A model generated the notes under the pieces. That model was not told where the DNA came from and searched no databases. It worked only from the letters and a program-made list of their open reading frames with translations. A DNA stretch of 64,000 nucleotides from Candidatus Saccharimonadota bacterium (GTDB lineage: Bacteria > Patescibacteriota > Saccharimonadia > Saccharimonadales > Saccharimonadaceae): contig JAFWHS010000014.1 in the NCBI GenBank assembly GCA_017511925.1, positions 124,001 to 188,000 on the forward strand. The letters run 5' to 3'. Shown here in pieces: positions 16,629-25,049 of this stretch (position 1 is the stretch's first letter; each line of letters begins with the position of its first letter). Position numbers and translations under genes: made by a program.

Positions 16629-17306
16629 ATGAAAACAGCTCGGAGCAAAGTTGTGTTGAAATCTGGCTATCTCTTCATCTTAGTCAATTTTTTATTAGCT
16701 ATTTTTAATATCCTCGTCGGCGTATTATCGAACTCTATCGCCATAATATCGGACGCTGCACACAGCCTGATTGATGCAATTTCGGGTGTTTTAATTATTA
16801 TCAGCGAAAAACTCGCCAGTCACCACAAGCTCAGCCAACATCGTGCCAAAATAGAGCGCATTACTACTATTTGTATCGCATTGATTATTATTGCAGCCGG
16901 CGTTCATATTATCTTCGAATCTATCGAAAAATTCTACGAATCCGACATGGTAGATTACTCATTTGCAACCATTATGGTGTTAATTGCTAGCATTCTGGCA
17001 AAATATGCTCTTGCAGTATATCTAAAAAACACTGGCAAAAAAATAAAATCTAGCGTAGTTGGCGCCAGCGGTGCCGAAACCATGAATGACGCATGGATCA
17101 GTATTGCAGTATTAATCTCAGCAATTATTTATCTGATCTGGCATATCGACATCGAGGCATACGTTAGCATCTTCATTGCAATAGTCATCATCAAAATCGG
17201 CCTCGAATTTATCTTCCCGCACATCTCCAAACATCACCATCATCATTTAGAACAAGATTCCGATCATGATCATTGCAATAAAAATGGAGCCGCGAACCGG
17301 GTTTGA
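16629..17306 (+). CDS. Cation diffusion facilitator, short C-terminus
   Basis: The 225-residue CDF-family metal exporter has about five or six membrane segments. The metal site is suggested by SDAAHSLID (helix 2) and NDAWIS (helix 5). The usual cytoplasmic C-terminal domain (about 80 residues) is missing. The protein instead ends in a His-rich tail (KHHHHHLEQDSDHDH) and its last eight codons overlap the tRNA-Thr gene on the other strand. It may be a natural tail-less CDF or one truncated at the tRNA. A TAATAT box lies 6 nt before the ATG (probably leaderless). Confidence 0.88.
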   Translation: MKTARSKVVLKSGYLFILVNFLLAIFNILVGVLSNSIAIISDAAHSLIDAISGVLIIISEKLASHHKLSQHRAKIERITTICIALIIIAAGVHIIFESIEKFYESDMVDYSFATIMVLIASILAKYALAVYLKNTGKKIKSSVVGASGAETMNDAWISIAVLISAIIYLIWHIDIEAYVSIFIAIVIIKIGLEFIFPHISKHHHHHLEQDSDHDHCNKNGAANRV

Positions 17307-17360
17307 ACCGGTGACCTCATCCTTACCATGGATGCGCTCTACCAACTGAGCTATCGCGGC
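17285..17360 (-). tRNA. tRNA-Thr (GGT)
   Basis: A 76-nt cloverleaf on the minus strand with acceptor GCCGCGA/TCGCGGC and encoded CCA. The anticodon loop ATGGTAA in a CATCC/GGATG stem gives anticodon GGU. The 3' end overlaps the CDF gene on the plus strand by 22 bp. Confidence 0.93.
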
Positions 17361-17392
17361 AAAACTTAGACACTACCCCTGCTTGTAATTTA

Positions 17393-17468
17393 TGGTGGAG
17401 TGTGCGAGACTCGAACTCGCCACCTCAGCTACGCCATAGCTGCGCTCTACCGGATGAGCTAACACCCC
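17393..17468 (-). tRNA. tRNA-Ala (GGC)
   Basis: A 76-nt cloverleaf on the minus strand with acceptor GGGGTGT/ACACTCC and encoded CCA. The anticodon loop ATGGCGT in a CAGCT/AGCTG stem gives anticodon GGC. Confidence 0.93.
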
Positions 17469-17485
17469 AAATTTTCTTTAGAAAA

Positions 17486-17570
17486 TGGTGCTGGAAGTAG
17501 GACTCGAACCTACGAAGCCCGAAGGCGAGAGATTTACAGTCTCTTGTCATTGCCACTAGACGATTCCAGC
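17486..17570 (-). tRNA. tRNA-Tyr (GTA)
   Basis: An 85-nt class II tRNA on the minus strand with acceptor GCTGGAA/TTCCAGC and encoded CCA. The anticodon loop CTGTAAA gives anticodon GUA. The long variable arm contains a CGCC-TTCG-GGCTTCG hairpin. Confidence 0.93.
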
Positions 17571-17610
17571 AATATTTATATTATATACAATCTCTGCAAG
17601 AAAATCAACC

Positions 17611-18357
17611 TTAAATACGCTTTATAGTACGCTTTGGTTTGGCCGCCACTTTTTCTTTCGGCCGACTTTTCATAAGAGGCTTTCTCGGCGCTCTCGTTAC
17701 CATTTTTGTGGTTCGCACTGTGCGCTTGCGCTTGGCGGCTGTAGTCCTAGCGATCTGCGCCTCAATCCGAGCAGTTGTAGCGGTCGCCGCTTCCACATCG
17801 CCATTCGTCTCATAGATAGCCAAAATTTGTCGCAAAGTATTTACCGTGGGACTCAACTCGTAAGCATTCTCTAGAGCCTCTATGGCTTTCTTATAATTCC
17901 CCAACTTTTCCTCAGTCTTAGCTAGCGCAATATAGCGCGCCGGCACATCACCTTCCAGTTCAATAGCTTGCTCAAAAGCCATTTTTGCCTTCTCATAAGC
18001 ACCGGTCTCAAGATAAATCAAACCCACGTTATGAATAGACGCCGGGTTGTTATCTAAAGATTGCGCAATTTCAAAACACTCCACCGCTTCGTCATAGCGA
18101 TTGTCTTTCGCATAAAGAATCCCCAAACGGTTGTAGGCGGCCGCATTTTTCTCATCAAATTTCAAAATCGTGAGAAGTGCCTTTTCGGCTCTAAATGGTT
18201 TACGCTCTTTCATAGAAGTCTGAGCAATTTGCCAAAGCTTCTTCATTTGCGCCGTGTACTTCGGCGATTTTACTTCTTCTTGTTTTACCTTAGGTTGATC
18301 TGGAAAGAAAAACACCAAATAAACAACGAAAATCAATATAGCAAAAATTGCAATCAT
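17611..18357 (-). CDS. Membrane-anchored TPR-repeat protein
   Basis: The 248 residues start with a membrane segment (residues about 2-18). Four or so tetratricopeptide repeats follow (residues about 60-190, for example AAAYNRLGILYAKDNRYDEAVECFE). A very basic tail (KRKRTVRTTKMVTRAPRK...) closes it. TPRs mediate protein contacts; the basic tail could bind nucleic acid or acidic surfaces. A TAATAT box at 18364-18369 is 6 nt from the ATG, so it is probably leaderless. Its partner is unknown. Confidence 0.8.
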   Translation of the reverse strand: MIAIFAILIFVVYLVFFFPDQPKVKQEEVKSPKYTAQMKKLWQIAQTSMKERKPFRAEKALLTILKFDEKNAAAYNRLGILYAKDNRYDEAVECFEIAQSLDNNPASIHNVGLIYLETGAYEKAKMAFEQAIELEGDVPARYIALAKTEEKLGNYKKAIEALENAYELSPTVNTLRQILAIYETNGDVEAATATTARIEAQIARTTAAKRKRTVRTTKMVTRAPRKPLMKSRPKEKVAAKPKRTIKRI

Positions 18358-18383
18358 ATTAGTATATTAGCATAAATTTTATT

Positions 18384-19046
18384 TTACAGCAAATCCGCCA
18401 CGAGATGCAATTTGATATGTCCATTTTTTTCAATATTCTCATAAGCCTTCAAAAACTTAGGAATCTTATTCGCAAACACAATTTTGCCAGTCTTATAATA
18501 AGATTTATAAAGCATTTCTATAGTTACCGCCAAAACCTCAAGCGCATAACTCCGTACTGAATCTTTTTTCTTAGCAATTTCCTCTGCCAACGCAGGCAAA
18601 TCTGCCGGTTTTGCCACAATAAAACGCTTCGCCAAATTAATTATTTTCGCATCTGCCTCAATATCACCATCTATCGGACGAATATCTCTCAAAAAATACA
18701 TCGCCGAACGACTCAAAATCGTCGGCAAAATCTTAGATGCGCTATCCGTAATCAAAACAAAATGTACTTTTTCTTTAGGCTCCTCCAAATTTTTGAGAAG
18801 CGCGTTGGCAGCTTCCTCACCAAGCTTCTCTGCTGGACGAATTATAATAAATCTATCGTTGAATTGCTTTGTGCTCAAATCTTTTATCGCTTCGCGCACT
18901 TGTTCAATCGTAATATTTACCTTGCTATCTGGCGCCAAAACCAGAGCACCTCGAATATTAATTTCCGTGCCCGCCGGCAAGACAAAAATCGTACAACCAC
19001 TCCGAAGAGCAATATTCTCTATACTAGAAACATCATCAAAAAACAT
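18384..19046 (-). CDS. holB: DNA polymerase III delta-prime-like protein
   Basis: The conserved block NALLKNLEEPKEKVHFVLITDSASKILPTILSRS marks the clamp-loader AAA+ family (HolB/DnaX). No intact Walker A is visible in the short N-terminus, as is typical for a non-ATPase delta-prime subunit. The ATG at 19046 (MFFDDVSS) is preferred over the upstream ATG at 19094. It overlaps the end of the pseudouridine synthase gene by 11 bp, implying coupled translation. At about 220 residues it is shorter than the usual 300-330. Confidence 0.72.
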   Translation of the reverse strand: MFFDDVSSIENIALRSGCTIFVLPAGTEINIRGALVLAPDSKVNITIEQVREAIKDLSTKQFNDRFIIIRPAEKLGEEAANALLKNLEEPKEKVHFVLITDSASKILPTILSRSAMYFLRDIRPIDGDIEADAKIINLAKRFIVAKPADLPALAEEIAKKKDSVRSYALEVLAVTIEMLYKSYYKTGKIVFANKIPKFLKAYENIEKNGHIKLHLVADLL

Positions 19047-19914
19047 CTGTAAATTCCCGCGGCAAAGGCGCCTCAAAAACCCGACGTTCACCACCCGGTA
19101 AAGTAATCTCTAAAGATTTTGCATGCAAAAATAGCCTATCAGCCTTCTCGTCGCCATACACAACGTCGCCAATAATTGGATGTCCTAAATATTTCATATG
19201 CACACGCAACTGATGAGTGCGACCAGTAGTCGGTTTAAGCTCTAATAGAGAATGCTTATCATCAGACTTCACTACCCTATAATAAGTCTCCGAAGCCTTG
19301 CCATTAGGATCTACCCGAAAGGTCGTAGGACGCTTCAAATCACGCGCAATCGGTAAATCTACTCTTGCTGCATCCAATTTTGGGCGTCCAGTCACCACCG
19401 CATAATAAGTCTTGTGCGTCTTGCGATCTTGAAATTGTTTGCGTAAAAACTTCTGCACCTCAAGATTCTTCGCCAAAATCACTACACCGCTAGTATCACG
19501 ATCCAACCTATGCACCAAAAGTCCATAATCTTCAAGAGTTTTTTCTGGGCAATATTCACCTTTTGCCATACTAAGAAGCCCTGCCGGCTTATCTAAAACT
19601 ATGACATTCTCATCTTCATAGATCACTTCCGGCTTCAAGTCGGCATTTTTTAAATCTTCTGGCACATTTAATTCCAACTTAACCCCCTCTTCAAATTTTT
19701 GGTTTGGTTTTTTTGCTACTACACCATCCACCGTCACAAAACCATTCTGAATAAATTTTTGCAGAGTAGAACGATTGTAACTTTTATATTTATTTACCAA
19801 CAAAATATCCAACCGAGTTTTTGGGATAGCCTCTACTTCCTCGGCAAGTCGTTTGTCGCCATTAATAATCCGCGACAATTCTGGTTTTGAGAATTTTTTA
19901 CCGGTAACTAGCAT
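19036..19914 (-). CDS. RluA/RluD-family pseudouridine synthase
   Basis: The 292 residues carry an S4 RNA-binding domain (residues about 30-80, RLDILLVNKYKSYNRSTLQKFIQNG) and the catalytic box VHRLDRDTSGVVILAK with the essential Asp. It isomerises uridine in rRNA or tRNA. The promoter at 19923-19951 places the -10 box 8 nt from the ATG, so it is probably leaderless. The DNA polymerase III gene follows with an overlap. Confidence 0.93.
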   Translation of the reverse strand: MLVTGKKFSKPELSRIINGDKRLAEEVEAIPKTRLDILLVNKYKSYNRSTLQKFIQNGFVTVDGVVAKKPNQKFEEGVKLELNVPEDLKNADLKPEVIYEDENVIVLDKPAGLLSMAKGEYCPEKTLEDYGLLVHRLDRDTSGVVILAKNLEVQKFLRKQFQDRKTHKTYYAVVTGRPKLDAARVDLPIARDLKRPTTFRVDPNGKASETYYRVVKSDDKHSLLELKPTTGRTHQLRVHMKYLGHPIIGDVVYGDEKADRLFLHAKSLEITLPGGERRVFEAPLPREFTDVF

Positions 19915-19922
19915 ACCCTTAT

Positions 19923-19951
19923 ATTATATCACACTTATGTTAAAAAGTCAA
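19923..19951 (-). promoter_or_regulatory. Promoter of the pseudouridine synthase gene
   Basis: Minus strand TTGACT (19946-19951), 17-bp spacer with TTTTT...CATAAGTGTGA, TATAAT (19923-19928). Confidence 0.8.
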
Positions 19952-19959
19952 CTTTACCT

Positions 19960-20970
19960 CTATCGTAAATGGAAAGCTTTCTGCGCCTCAAACAATTTAG
20001 CATTCGCCACTTCATTGGCATATTTCTCGCCAGATTCTAGCAAGGCAAACACTTCCCCATCCGATATATCCGCAAGCTTTTCCTGAAAAATAGTCAACAT
20101 CTCAGAAACACTCGAAGCGACCTTTTTCTTAAGTTCACCGTATCGTGTCTCACTCGCCCAAGTAGAAATCACATCCTGCAAAGGCACATCATTTACCAAA
20201 GCTTCTATCTGGAGTAAGTTCGAAATCCCCGGCTGACTCCACATATCAAACTTCACTTTGCCAAAGGAATCTGTCGTGGCAGACATTATCTTCTTTGCGG
20301 CCTTCGCCGGATTATCATCAAGCATAATCTTTGAATTCTCAGCCTTGGTAGACTTGCTCATTTTCTTCTCTGGATTCAAAAGATCACGAATCCTAATACC
20401 ATCAGACATCCCCATAAACTTCACCTGATCGGCAGTCTTTGCGGGCACCGTAAAAATCTCACCAAAACGATTATTGAATCTTGTAGCGAGATTACGCGTG
20501 AGTTCAATATGTTGGAACTGATCCTCACCAATCGGCACATATGTAGCATCATAAAGCAAAATATCCGCAGCCATTAAAATCGGATAGTCAAAAATTCCCA
20601 CGTTGCAAGATTCCTGCCCTTTTGATTTCTCCTTATATTGAGTCATACGCGACGCTTCGCCCATCGTCGCAATACAATTTAAAATCCAGCAAAGTTCCGA
20701 ATGGGCCGGCACATAGCTTTGTCGATAAATATGCACATTTTCATTTACTTCTAAACCAGCCGCAAGATAATACTTAAGCGTCCGCAAAGTATTTTGCCTC
20801 AAATCTCCATCTACATCAGAAATAATCGAATGCAAATCCGGCACAAAAATGTTTACATGCGAATCCTTTGAATGAGCATTCGCCAGTCGCACCATAGGCA
20901 ACAATGCCCCAAGATAATTGCCCAAAGTTAATACGCTATTTGATCTAATGCCAGTTAAAATCGTTTTCAT
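19960..20970 (-). CDS. trpS: Tryptophanyl-tRNA synthetase
   Basis: The 336-residue class I synthetase has a TLGNYLGA box in the HIGH position (about residues 15-22) and a KKMSKST box for ATP (about residue 198). It also has the GEDQFQHIELTRNLATRFN stretch that is typical of TrpRS. Length matches the family. No strong Shine-Dalgarno is visible. Confidence 0.95.
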   Translation of the reverse strand: MKTILTGIRSNSVLTLGNYLGALLPMVRLANAHSKDSHVNIFVPDLHSIISDVDGDLRQNTLRTLKYYLAAGLEVNENVHIYRQSYVPAHSELCWILNCIATMGEASRMTQYKEKSKGQESCNVGIFDYPILMAADILLYDATYVPIGEDQFQHIELTRNLATRFNNRFGEIFTVPAKTADQVKFMGMSDGIRIRDLLNPEKKMSKSTKAENSKIMLDDNPAKAAKKIMSATTDSFGKVKFDMWSQPGISNLLQIEALVNDVPLQDVISTWASETRYGELKKKVASSVSEMLTIFQEKLADISDGEVFALLESGEKYANEVANAKLFEAQKAFHLR

Positions 20971-21020
20971 AATCTTATGATAACATACTTCCTGGCAATT
21001 TTGGAATAGTTATAGATATA

Positions 21021-21971
21021 CTAAACTTGCACTAATTCTGCGCTATCGAGATCATAATCCGTCATCGCTACTTTTTGGATCGCCGGATCTTCGTAAGTGC
21101 TATAACAGTAAGTCTTTGCAGCAGAAGAATAGCCGCCCGTATAAATAGTGAGCTCACTCTTACCGTCTGCCATCTCGGCCGCACCGTCGATCATCGCTAC
21201 GCCAGTCAATGTGTGGAACAATCTTGAAACGTTATCTTCTTCAGTAGACTTTACTGGATAATGCGTATTAAGATATGCCACTCTCACAAAACGTGACGGA
21301 GAATAATAATCTCCCGGAATGCCACGCATCAAAGACCCCGACCCAAACGCAGTAAGCGACGCATCACGCCATTTAACTTCCTTCGGCATTTGTGGGAACA
21401 AATTCATATAATTACGCAAATTCTCTTTGTGCCAACCATAACCTGGCTGATTCGTCAAAATATCAACATCATTATGGAAAATTTCCATACCTTTATCTGT
21501 ATATTCTACTACGATAGAACGCTTCGCATCGCCAATGATAAAATGCAACTCCGACACTGGATATTGATCATTTACCGGTTTTGCCACAATCACAGCATTT
21601 TTCAGAGCTTCCTCCACTTCATCTACACTCTGAAAATTCAATACTACCCAAAACGGAAACTCGTAAGCCGCCACATTTGTCTTGCCATCAATCGCATCAG
21701 GCGCATAACTTGCATAACCCGGGAAATTCAAACCCGCAATCGCAAGGCCTGCTTCATTTGCACAGTCAAAATACAGAGGAATATTCTCCGCTACAATCGC
21801 CATACCAATAATTGCACCGTGCTTCGGCTTCATTTCACCAAGAAACGCTGAATTATAAGAAAACCCACGTGGAGTCACTACTACTTTTTGACCATATGGC
21901 GTGGACCAATCCAAATTGCGCCCAAAATACATATTACCTTTATCGTCGCTAAATCGCACACCTGTGCACAT
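21021..21971 (-). CDS. Choloylglycine (bile salt) hydrolase family enzyme
   Basis: The 316-residue Ntn-hydrolase family protein begins MCTGVRF. Cys2 becomes the N-terminal nucleophile after loss of Met. FGRNLDWS carries the Arg and Asp of the active site; LTNQPGYGWH and SPSRFVR supply the Asn and Arg. The overall sequence resembles bile salt hydrolases and penicillin V acylases of gut Firmicutes. Which amide is cut (bile salt, penicillin V or N-acyl homoserine lactone) cannot be read from the sequence. GGGAGGA precedes the ATG. No signal peptide is present, so it should act in the cytoplasm. Such a gene suggests life in an animal host. Confidence 0.9.
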   Translation of the reverse strand: MCTGVRFSDDKGNMYFGRNLDWSTPYGQKVVVTPRGFSYNSAFLGEMKPKHGAIIGMAIVAENIPLYFDCANEAGLAIAGLNFPGYASYAPDAIDGKTNVAAYEFPFWVVLNFQSVDEVEEALKNAVIVAKPVNDQYPVSELHFIIGDAKRSIVVEYTDKGMEIFHNDVDILTNQPGYGWHKENLRNYMNLFPQMPKEVKWRDASLTAFGSGSLMRGIPGDYYSPSRFVRVAYLNTHYPVKSTEEDNVSRLFHTLTGVAMIDGAAEMADGKSELTIYTGGYSSAAKTYCYSTYEDPAIQKVAMTDYDLDSAELVQV

Positions 21972-22016
21972 ATTTCCTCCCTTTTTTTGCTTTACTTTAT
22001 TATAACATAAGCAAAA

Positions 22017-23345
22017 TTAGATTTCTACCATGAATCTACTTAAATCTTTCCACCCGCCGTACTCATATTCAAAATGGTCAAAACGTCTCGATACCCAATC
22101 TTTCAAATACTCCACTTCTTCTTCAAAATTTCCCTTTCCCCATTTTTCACTATCCGCTCGTACTGCTTCGCGCACAAAATCTGCTCTATCATCTATATAA
22201 TTTAACAACTCATCTTTTCGTCCACTCATTTTTTCCCTAAAAATCGCATCTACTTTTTCCTTAAAATCCGGAAAATCCAAAAGTTTATAAATCAAACGCG
22301 AAATTTTTAAGTCTGCTTCAGTATCCTCGTATTCATTACTCTCTATATTCAACACTTTTCCACCAAAAGCATACCGCTCCTGATATCTAGTATTATAAGG
22401 AGAATAAAAATCAGCCGTATAACTAAACCCCCACTGCTTGTTCCCTAGAGCGAAGTCAAAATCCCAGCCCGGACCAGCATGAACCAAATCGTTCTCGCCA
22501 TCTTTATAGAAAAAGTAACTCGTCACATAAGAGTCTGGGTTGACTGTGAATTCGGAAATCAAATAATATTGAGCAAAAGATTCTACGTCTATAATTGTTT
22601 TTACCTTTTCAAAGTCACCATCAAAAACCGCCGCTTCCAACTGATTTATACTATCTACAAATAGATCCATTGCCGCAAACTCATTGTCTTTCGACACTAA
22701 ATCACTCGCCATAAAACAATCTCCACCGAGAGATCTATAGCATTTTTTATCAACATTATGTAAGTTATCCAATTCCACAACCACTCCTAGCGGATCACGT
22801 AAATCCACTCTATCCTTACCTATCTCAACTTTTGGCGTCAAATAATATAAGCCAACATATTCATTATCAACATACAATTCAACATATTCGCCATTTAACG
22901 CATACCGCTCGTCAAGCATCTTCTCTATAAAAAACGCCGTATCGTTCCTTAAGACAGAGTCGTCAAAAATATTCGTAAGCAAAATCCAATTTCTAGACTT
23001 ACCCAATCCCAGCAGATCATTCTTACTGTCTAATTTTATCTGATAAGGCTTTTTCGCCTGCGACCAGGTTGAATTACCTCTACCTTTGATACTTACATCT
23101 TCATATTGGCTCGTTATTTCGTTTATTGTAATAGATAAACTTTCCCCCTCATACACCACGCCCTTTTCTCCAACATTAATTTCTTCCAAAGTCACGCCAT
23201 TCAAAACAATATCTATTCTTGGCAAACTAACCTCTAATTCTCCAGGCTCCGCCCGAACTTCCCACGGCTTAAAATACAACAAAAATGAAGTCGTAACAAG
23301 ACCAACAATAACAACAGAAATGCCAAACCATTTCCATTTTTTCAT
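22017..23345 (-). CDS. CotH-like kinase family protein, membrane-anchored
   Basis: The 442 residues have a signal/anchor segment (about residues 5-27) and the CotH domain: SIKGRGNSTWSQAKKPYQIKLD, NWILLTNIFDDSVLRND, then FDFALGNKQWGF. CotH proteins are atypical protein kinases; in spore formers they phosphorylate coat proteins. In a non-sporulating CPR cell it probably acts on envelope or surface proteins. A TAAAAT box (23352-23357) lies 6 nt before the ATG, so it is probably leaderless. A sortase gene is just upstream on the same strand. Confidence 0.85.
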   Translation of the reverse strand: MKKWKWFGISVVIVGLVTTSFLLYFKPWEVRAEPGELEVSLPRIDIVLNGVTLEEINVGEKGVVYEGESLSITINEITSQYEDVSIKGRGNSTWSQAKKPYQIKLDSKNDLLGLGKSRNWILLTNIFDDSVLRNDTAFFIEKMLDERYALNGEYVELYVDNEYVGLYYLTPKVEIGKDRVDLRDPLGVVVELDNLHNVDKKCYRSLGGDCFMASDLVSKDNEFAAMDLFVDSINQLEAAVFDGDFEKVKTIIDVESFAQYYLISEFTVNPDSYVTSYFFYKDGENDLVHAGPGWDFDFALGNKQWGFSYTADFYSPYNTRYQERYAFGGKVLNIESNEYEDTEADLKISRLIYKLLDFPDFKEKVDAIFREKMSGRKDELLNYIDDRADFVREAVRADSEKWGKGNFEEEVEYLKDWVSRRFDHFEYEYGGWKDLSRFMVEI

Positions 23346-23364
23346 ACGTCTATTTTAGCACGGG

Positions 23365-23958
23365 TTATATTGCATTAGCAAACAAAACTAGTCGATGTGA
23401 AGCGTCACCGCCACTATACATAGTACCGTAGCAAGTCATCATAGATAAATCATAGTTCACGCCAGCATACCTTGCTCTCGACACCGCACCCATATAGTTA
23501 CCCTCGCCTTCAAGCTGGAGCATACCGTCATTTTTTTCAAACACTACCACCTGCATCACCTGATAATTTCGAGTAGTCCCACCATAGCTCATCGCAAAAA
23601 CACTCCCTGCTCCAACATTATATAATCCGCCAAAAACTCCAGCACTGTTATGGCCATATAAAAACTTCTCACCATATTTATTTACATGATTCCCGGCATT
23701 TACCTCAGTAGAAGCCACATCCACTATTTCAATCACTCGCCCCGCTATTTGAATGTTATTTGCTGGGGCTACATATACTGGCGCCACATATGTTGAAACT
23801 ATTACGGGCTCCGGTTCCGGTTCTGGTGGTAGCACGGTCTCCACAACACCGGCATTACTCAACCCATGCACGGATACCGAGTCAGACGCCATCAAAATCT
23901 CAGGGTTTGCCATGATCCCAATAAAACTAGAAAAAAATATCAATAAAAACTTCTTCAT
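23365..23958 (-). CDS. Sortase-like transpeptidase, short form
   Basis: Signal peptide MKKFLLIFFSSFIGIMANPEILMA is followed by a Pro/Glu/Val linker. The sortase fold shows His in FLYGHN, Cys in MMTCYG and Arg in SHRLVLFA. Sortases join surface proteins to wall or pilus. The ATG at 23958 is preferred to a GTG at 23967 because it opens the signal peptide; no clear ribosome-binding site precedes either. The promoter is at 23992-24020. It is adjacent to CotH and may be co-transcribed. Confidence 0.82.
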   Translation of the reverse strand: MKKFLLIFFSSFIGIMANPEILMASDSVSVHGLSNAGVVETVLPPEPEPEPVIVSTYVAPVYVAPANNIQIAGRVIEIVDVASTEVNAGNHVNKYGEKFLYGHNSAGVFGGLYNVGAGSVFAMSYGGTTRNYQVMQVVVFEKNDGMLQLEGEGNYMGAVSRARYAGVNYDLSMMTCYGTMYSGGDASHRLVLFANAI

Positions 23959-23991
23959 CTCACACACTCGTTTTTATAGATTTATCCCTAT

Positions 23992-24020
23992 ATTATATCA
24001 CACTTTGCCAAAAAAGTCAA
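23992..24020 (-). promoter_or_regulatory. Promoter of the short sortase gene
   Basis: Minus strand TTGACT (24015-24020), 17-bp spacer ending AAAGTGTGA, TATAAT (23992-23997). A plus-strand TATAAT (24023-24028) for the HD-domain gene lies directly beside it. Confidence 0.75.
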
Positions 24021-24079
24021 TCTATAATATAATTGCCTCATCTAGAGGGATGTACATTAAAAGCTAGGAGGTGAAAAAT

Positions 24080-24967
24080 GTGGATAAAAACCATATTTTA
24101 CAAGAATATAGCCGCATTATAAAAGAAGAACTGAAGATAAAGTCTATTGATACAACATACGATAATTTCTGGATGTTGCAGCACGTTATTTCGGATGCTA
24201 ATGCCATATATGGATATACCATGCAAATCGCCGAAGTGGCAAAATCTTCACTACTGTCGCGCTCGTACAATAAAATCTACAACTTAAGCGACAATGCCAT
24301 TGCCTATGAATCTGTTGGCGGGCATACTAACTTAGTTTCCGCCCTCATGGACCGCGCGCTCATTTCTACTTACGGCCCAGATTTTGGCGGTACTAATGCA
24401 GGATATCCGTGTACCATTGATGGTTTCAGTTATCGCGATATCATGGAAGCAGTACGTCTTCACGATTTGCCCGAAAACCAAATCGGCGATTGGCCCGACA
24501 ACGGTTCGCTCGATCGTAACAAAAAAGCTGCACTTGAGCAAGATTTCCTGCAATCATTCAAGACGTTATATCCAGATTATGAAAACCGTTTTCCAAGCAA
24601 CGACAAAGCCCTTAAATTAGTTGCCAATATGGATACTCGTAAGTATCGCACCAGTGATCTACTTAAGGCCGCCGACAAAGCCGCTGCCCTAATCATTACT
24701 CTCTGTTATGATAGTATCGGCCAACCACCAATGCTACACATCGACAACCCAAATCTCTCAAAACGTGATGTCGAAGAGATGAAGATCTGTGGATCAGGAG
24801 AAGATGGTTGGTATAGAGCTAGCGAAATGTGGGCGATAGATTATTTCAAACTTCGCAAATTCAACGAGCTCGACAAAGACAACTTCTTCACCGCAATTAT
24901 TGTCATGTACACCCTTATAGTAAAGGGATACTGGTACACTTGGCGCGAAAAAGATTATTTTAGCTAA
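24080..24967 (+). CDS. HD-domain hydrolase, probably a nucleotidase
   Basis: This HD-superfamily protein of about 295 residues is mostly helical, with metal ligands in GGHTNLVSALMDR and RLHDLPENQIGDW. The arrangement is like YfbR-type 5'-deoxynucleotidases, but family identity is only moderately certain. The GTG at 24080 is chosen over the GTG at 24071 because AGGAGG (24066-24071) overlaps the latter and is well spaced from the former. It lies just upstream of thyA-folA-glyA but is separated by a terminator. A role in dNMP control is an inference from position. Confidence 0.7.
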   Translation: MDKNHILQEYSRIIKEELKIKSIDTTYDNFWMLQHVISDANAIYGYTMQIAEVAKSSLLSRSYNKIYNLSDNAIAYESVGGHTNLVSALMDRALISTYGPDFGGTNAGYPCTIDGFSYRDIMEAVRLHDLPENQIGDWPDNGSLDRNKKAALEQDFLQSFKTLYPDYENRFPSNDKALKLVANMDTRKYRTSDLLKAADKAAALIITLCYDSIGQPPMLHIDNPNLSKRDVEEMKICGSGEDGWYRASEMWAIDYFKLRKFNELDKDNFFTAIIVMYTLIVKGYWYTWREKDYFS

Positions 24968-24986
24968 TCTCAAATCCTTCTAGTTA

Positions 24987-25019
24987 AAGTCCCGCTATTC
25001 TTGCAAGGCGGGGCTTTTT
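24987..25019 (+). terminator. Terminator of the HD-domain gene
   Basis: A 9-bp stem AAGTCCCGC/GCGGGGCTT (one G-U) is followed by TTTTT. A TTGCAA (25001-25006) inside it and TAGAAT (25025-25030) look like the thyA promoter, so terminator and promoter overlap. Confidence 0.8.
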
Positions 25020-25049
25020 CATGCTAGAATAAAGAAAAGAGGAGGTAAA

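Noticed and set aside
9534-17306. Alternative genetic code (UGA as Gly, as in SR1/Gracilibacteria)
   Set aside because: TGA ends prmC and the CDF gene at sensible places, so UGA is a stop.
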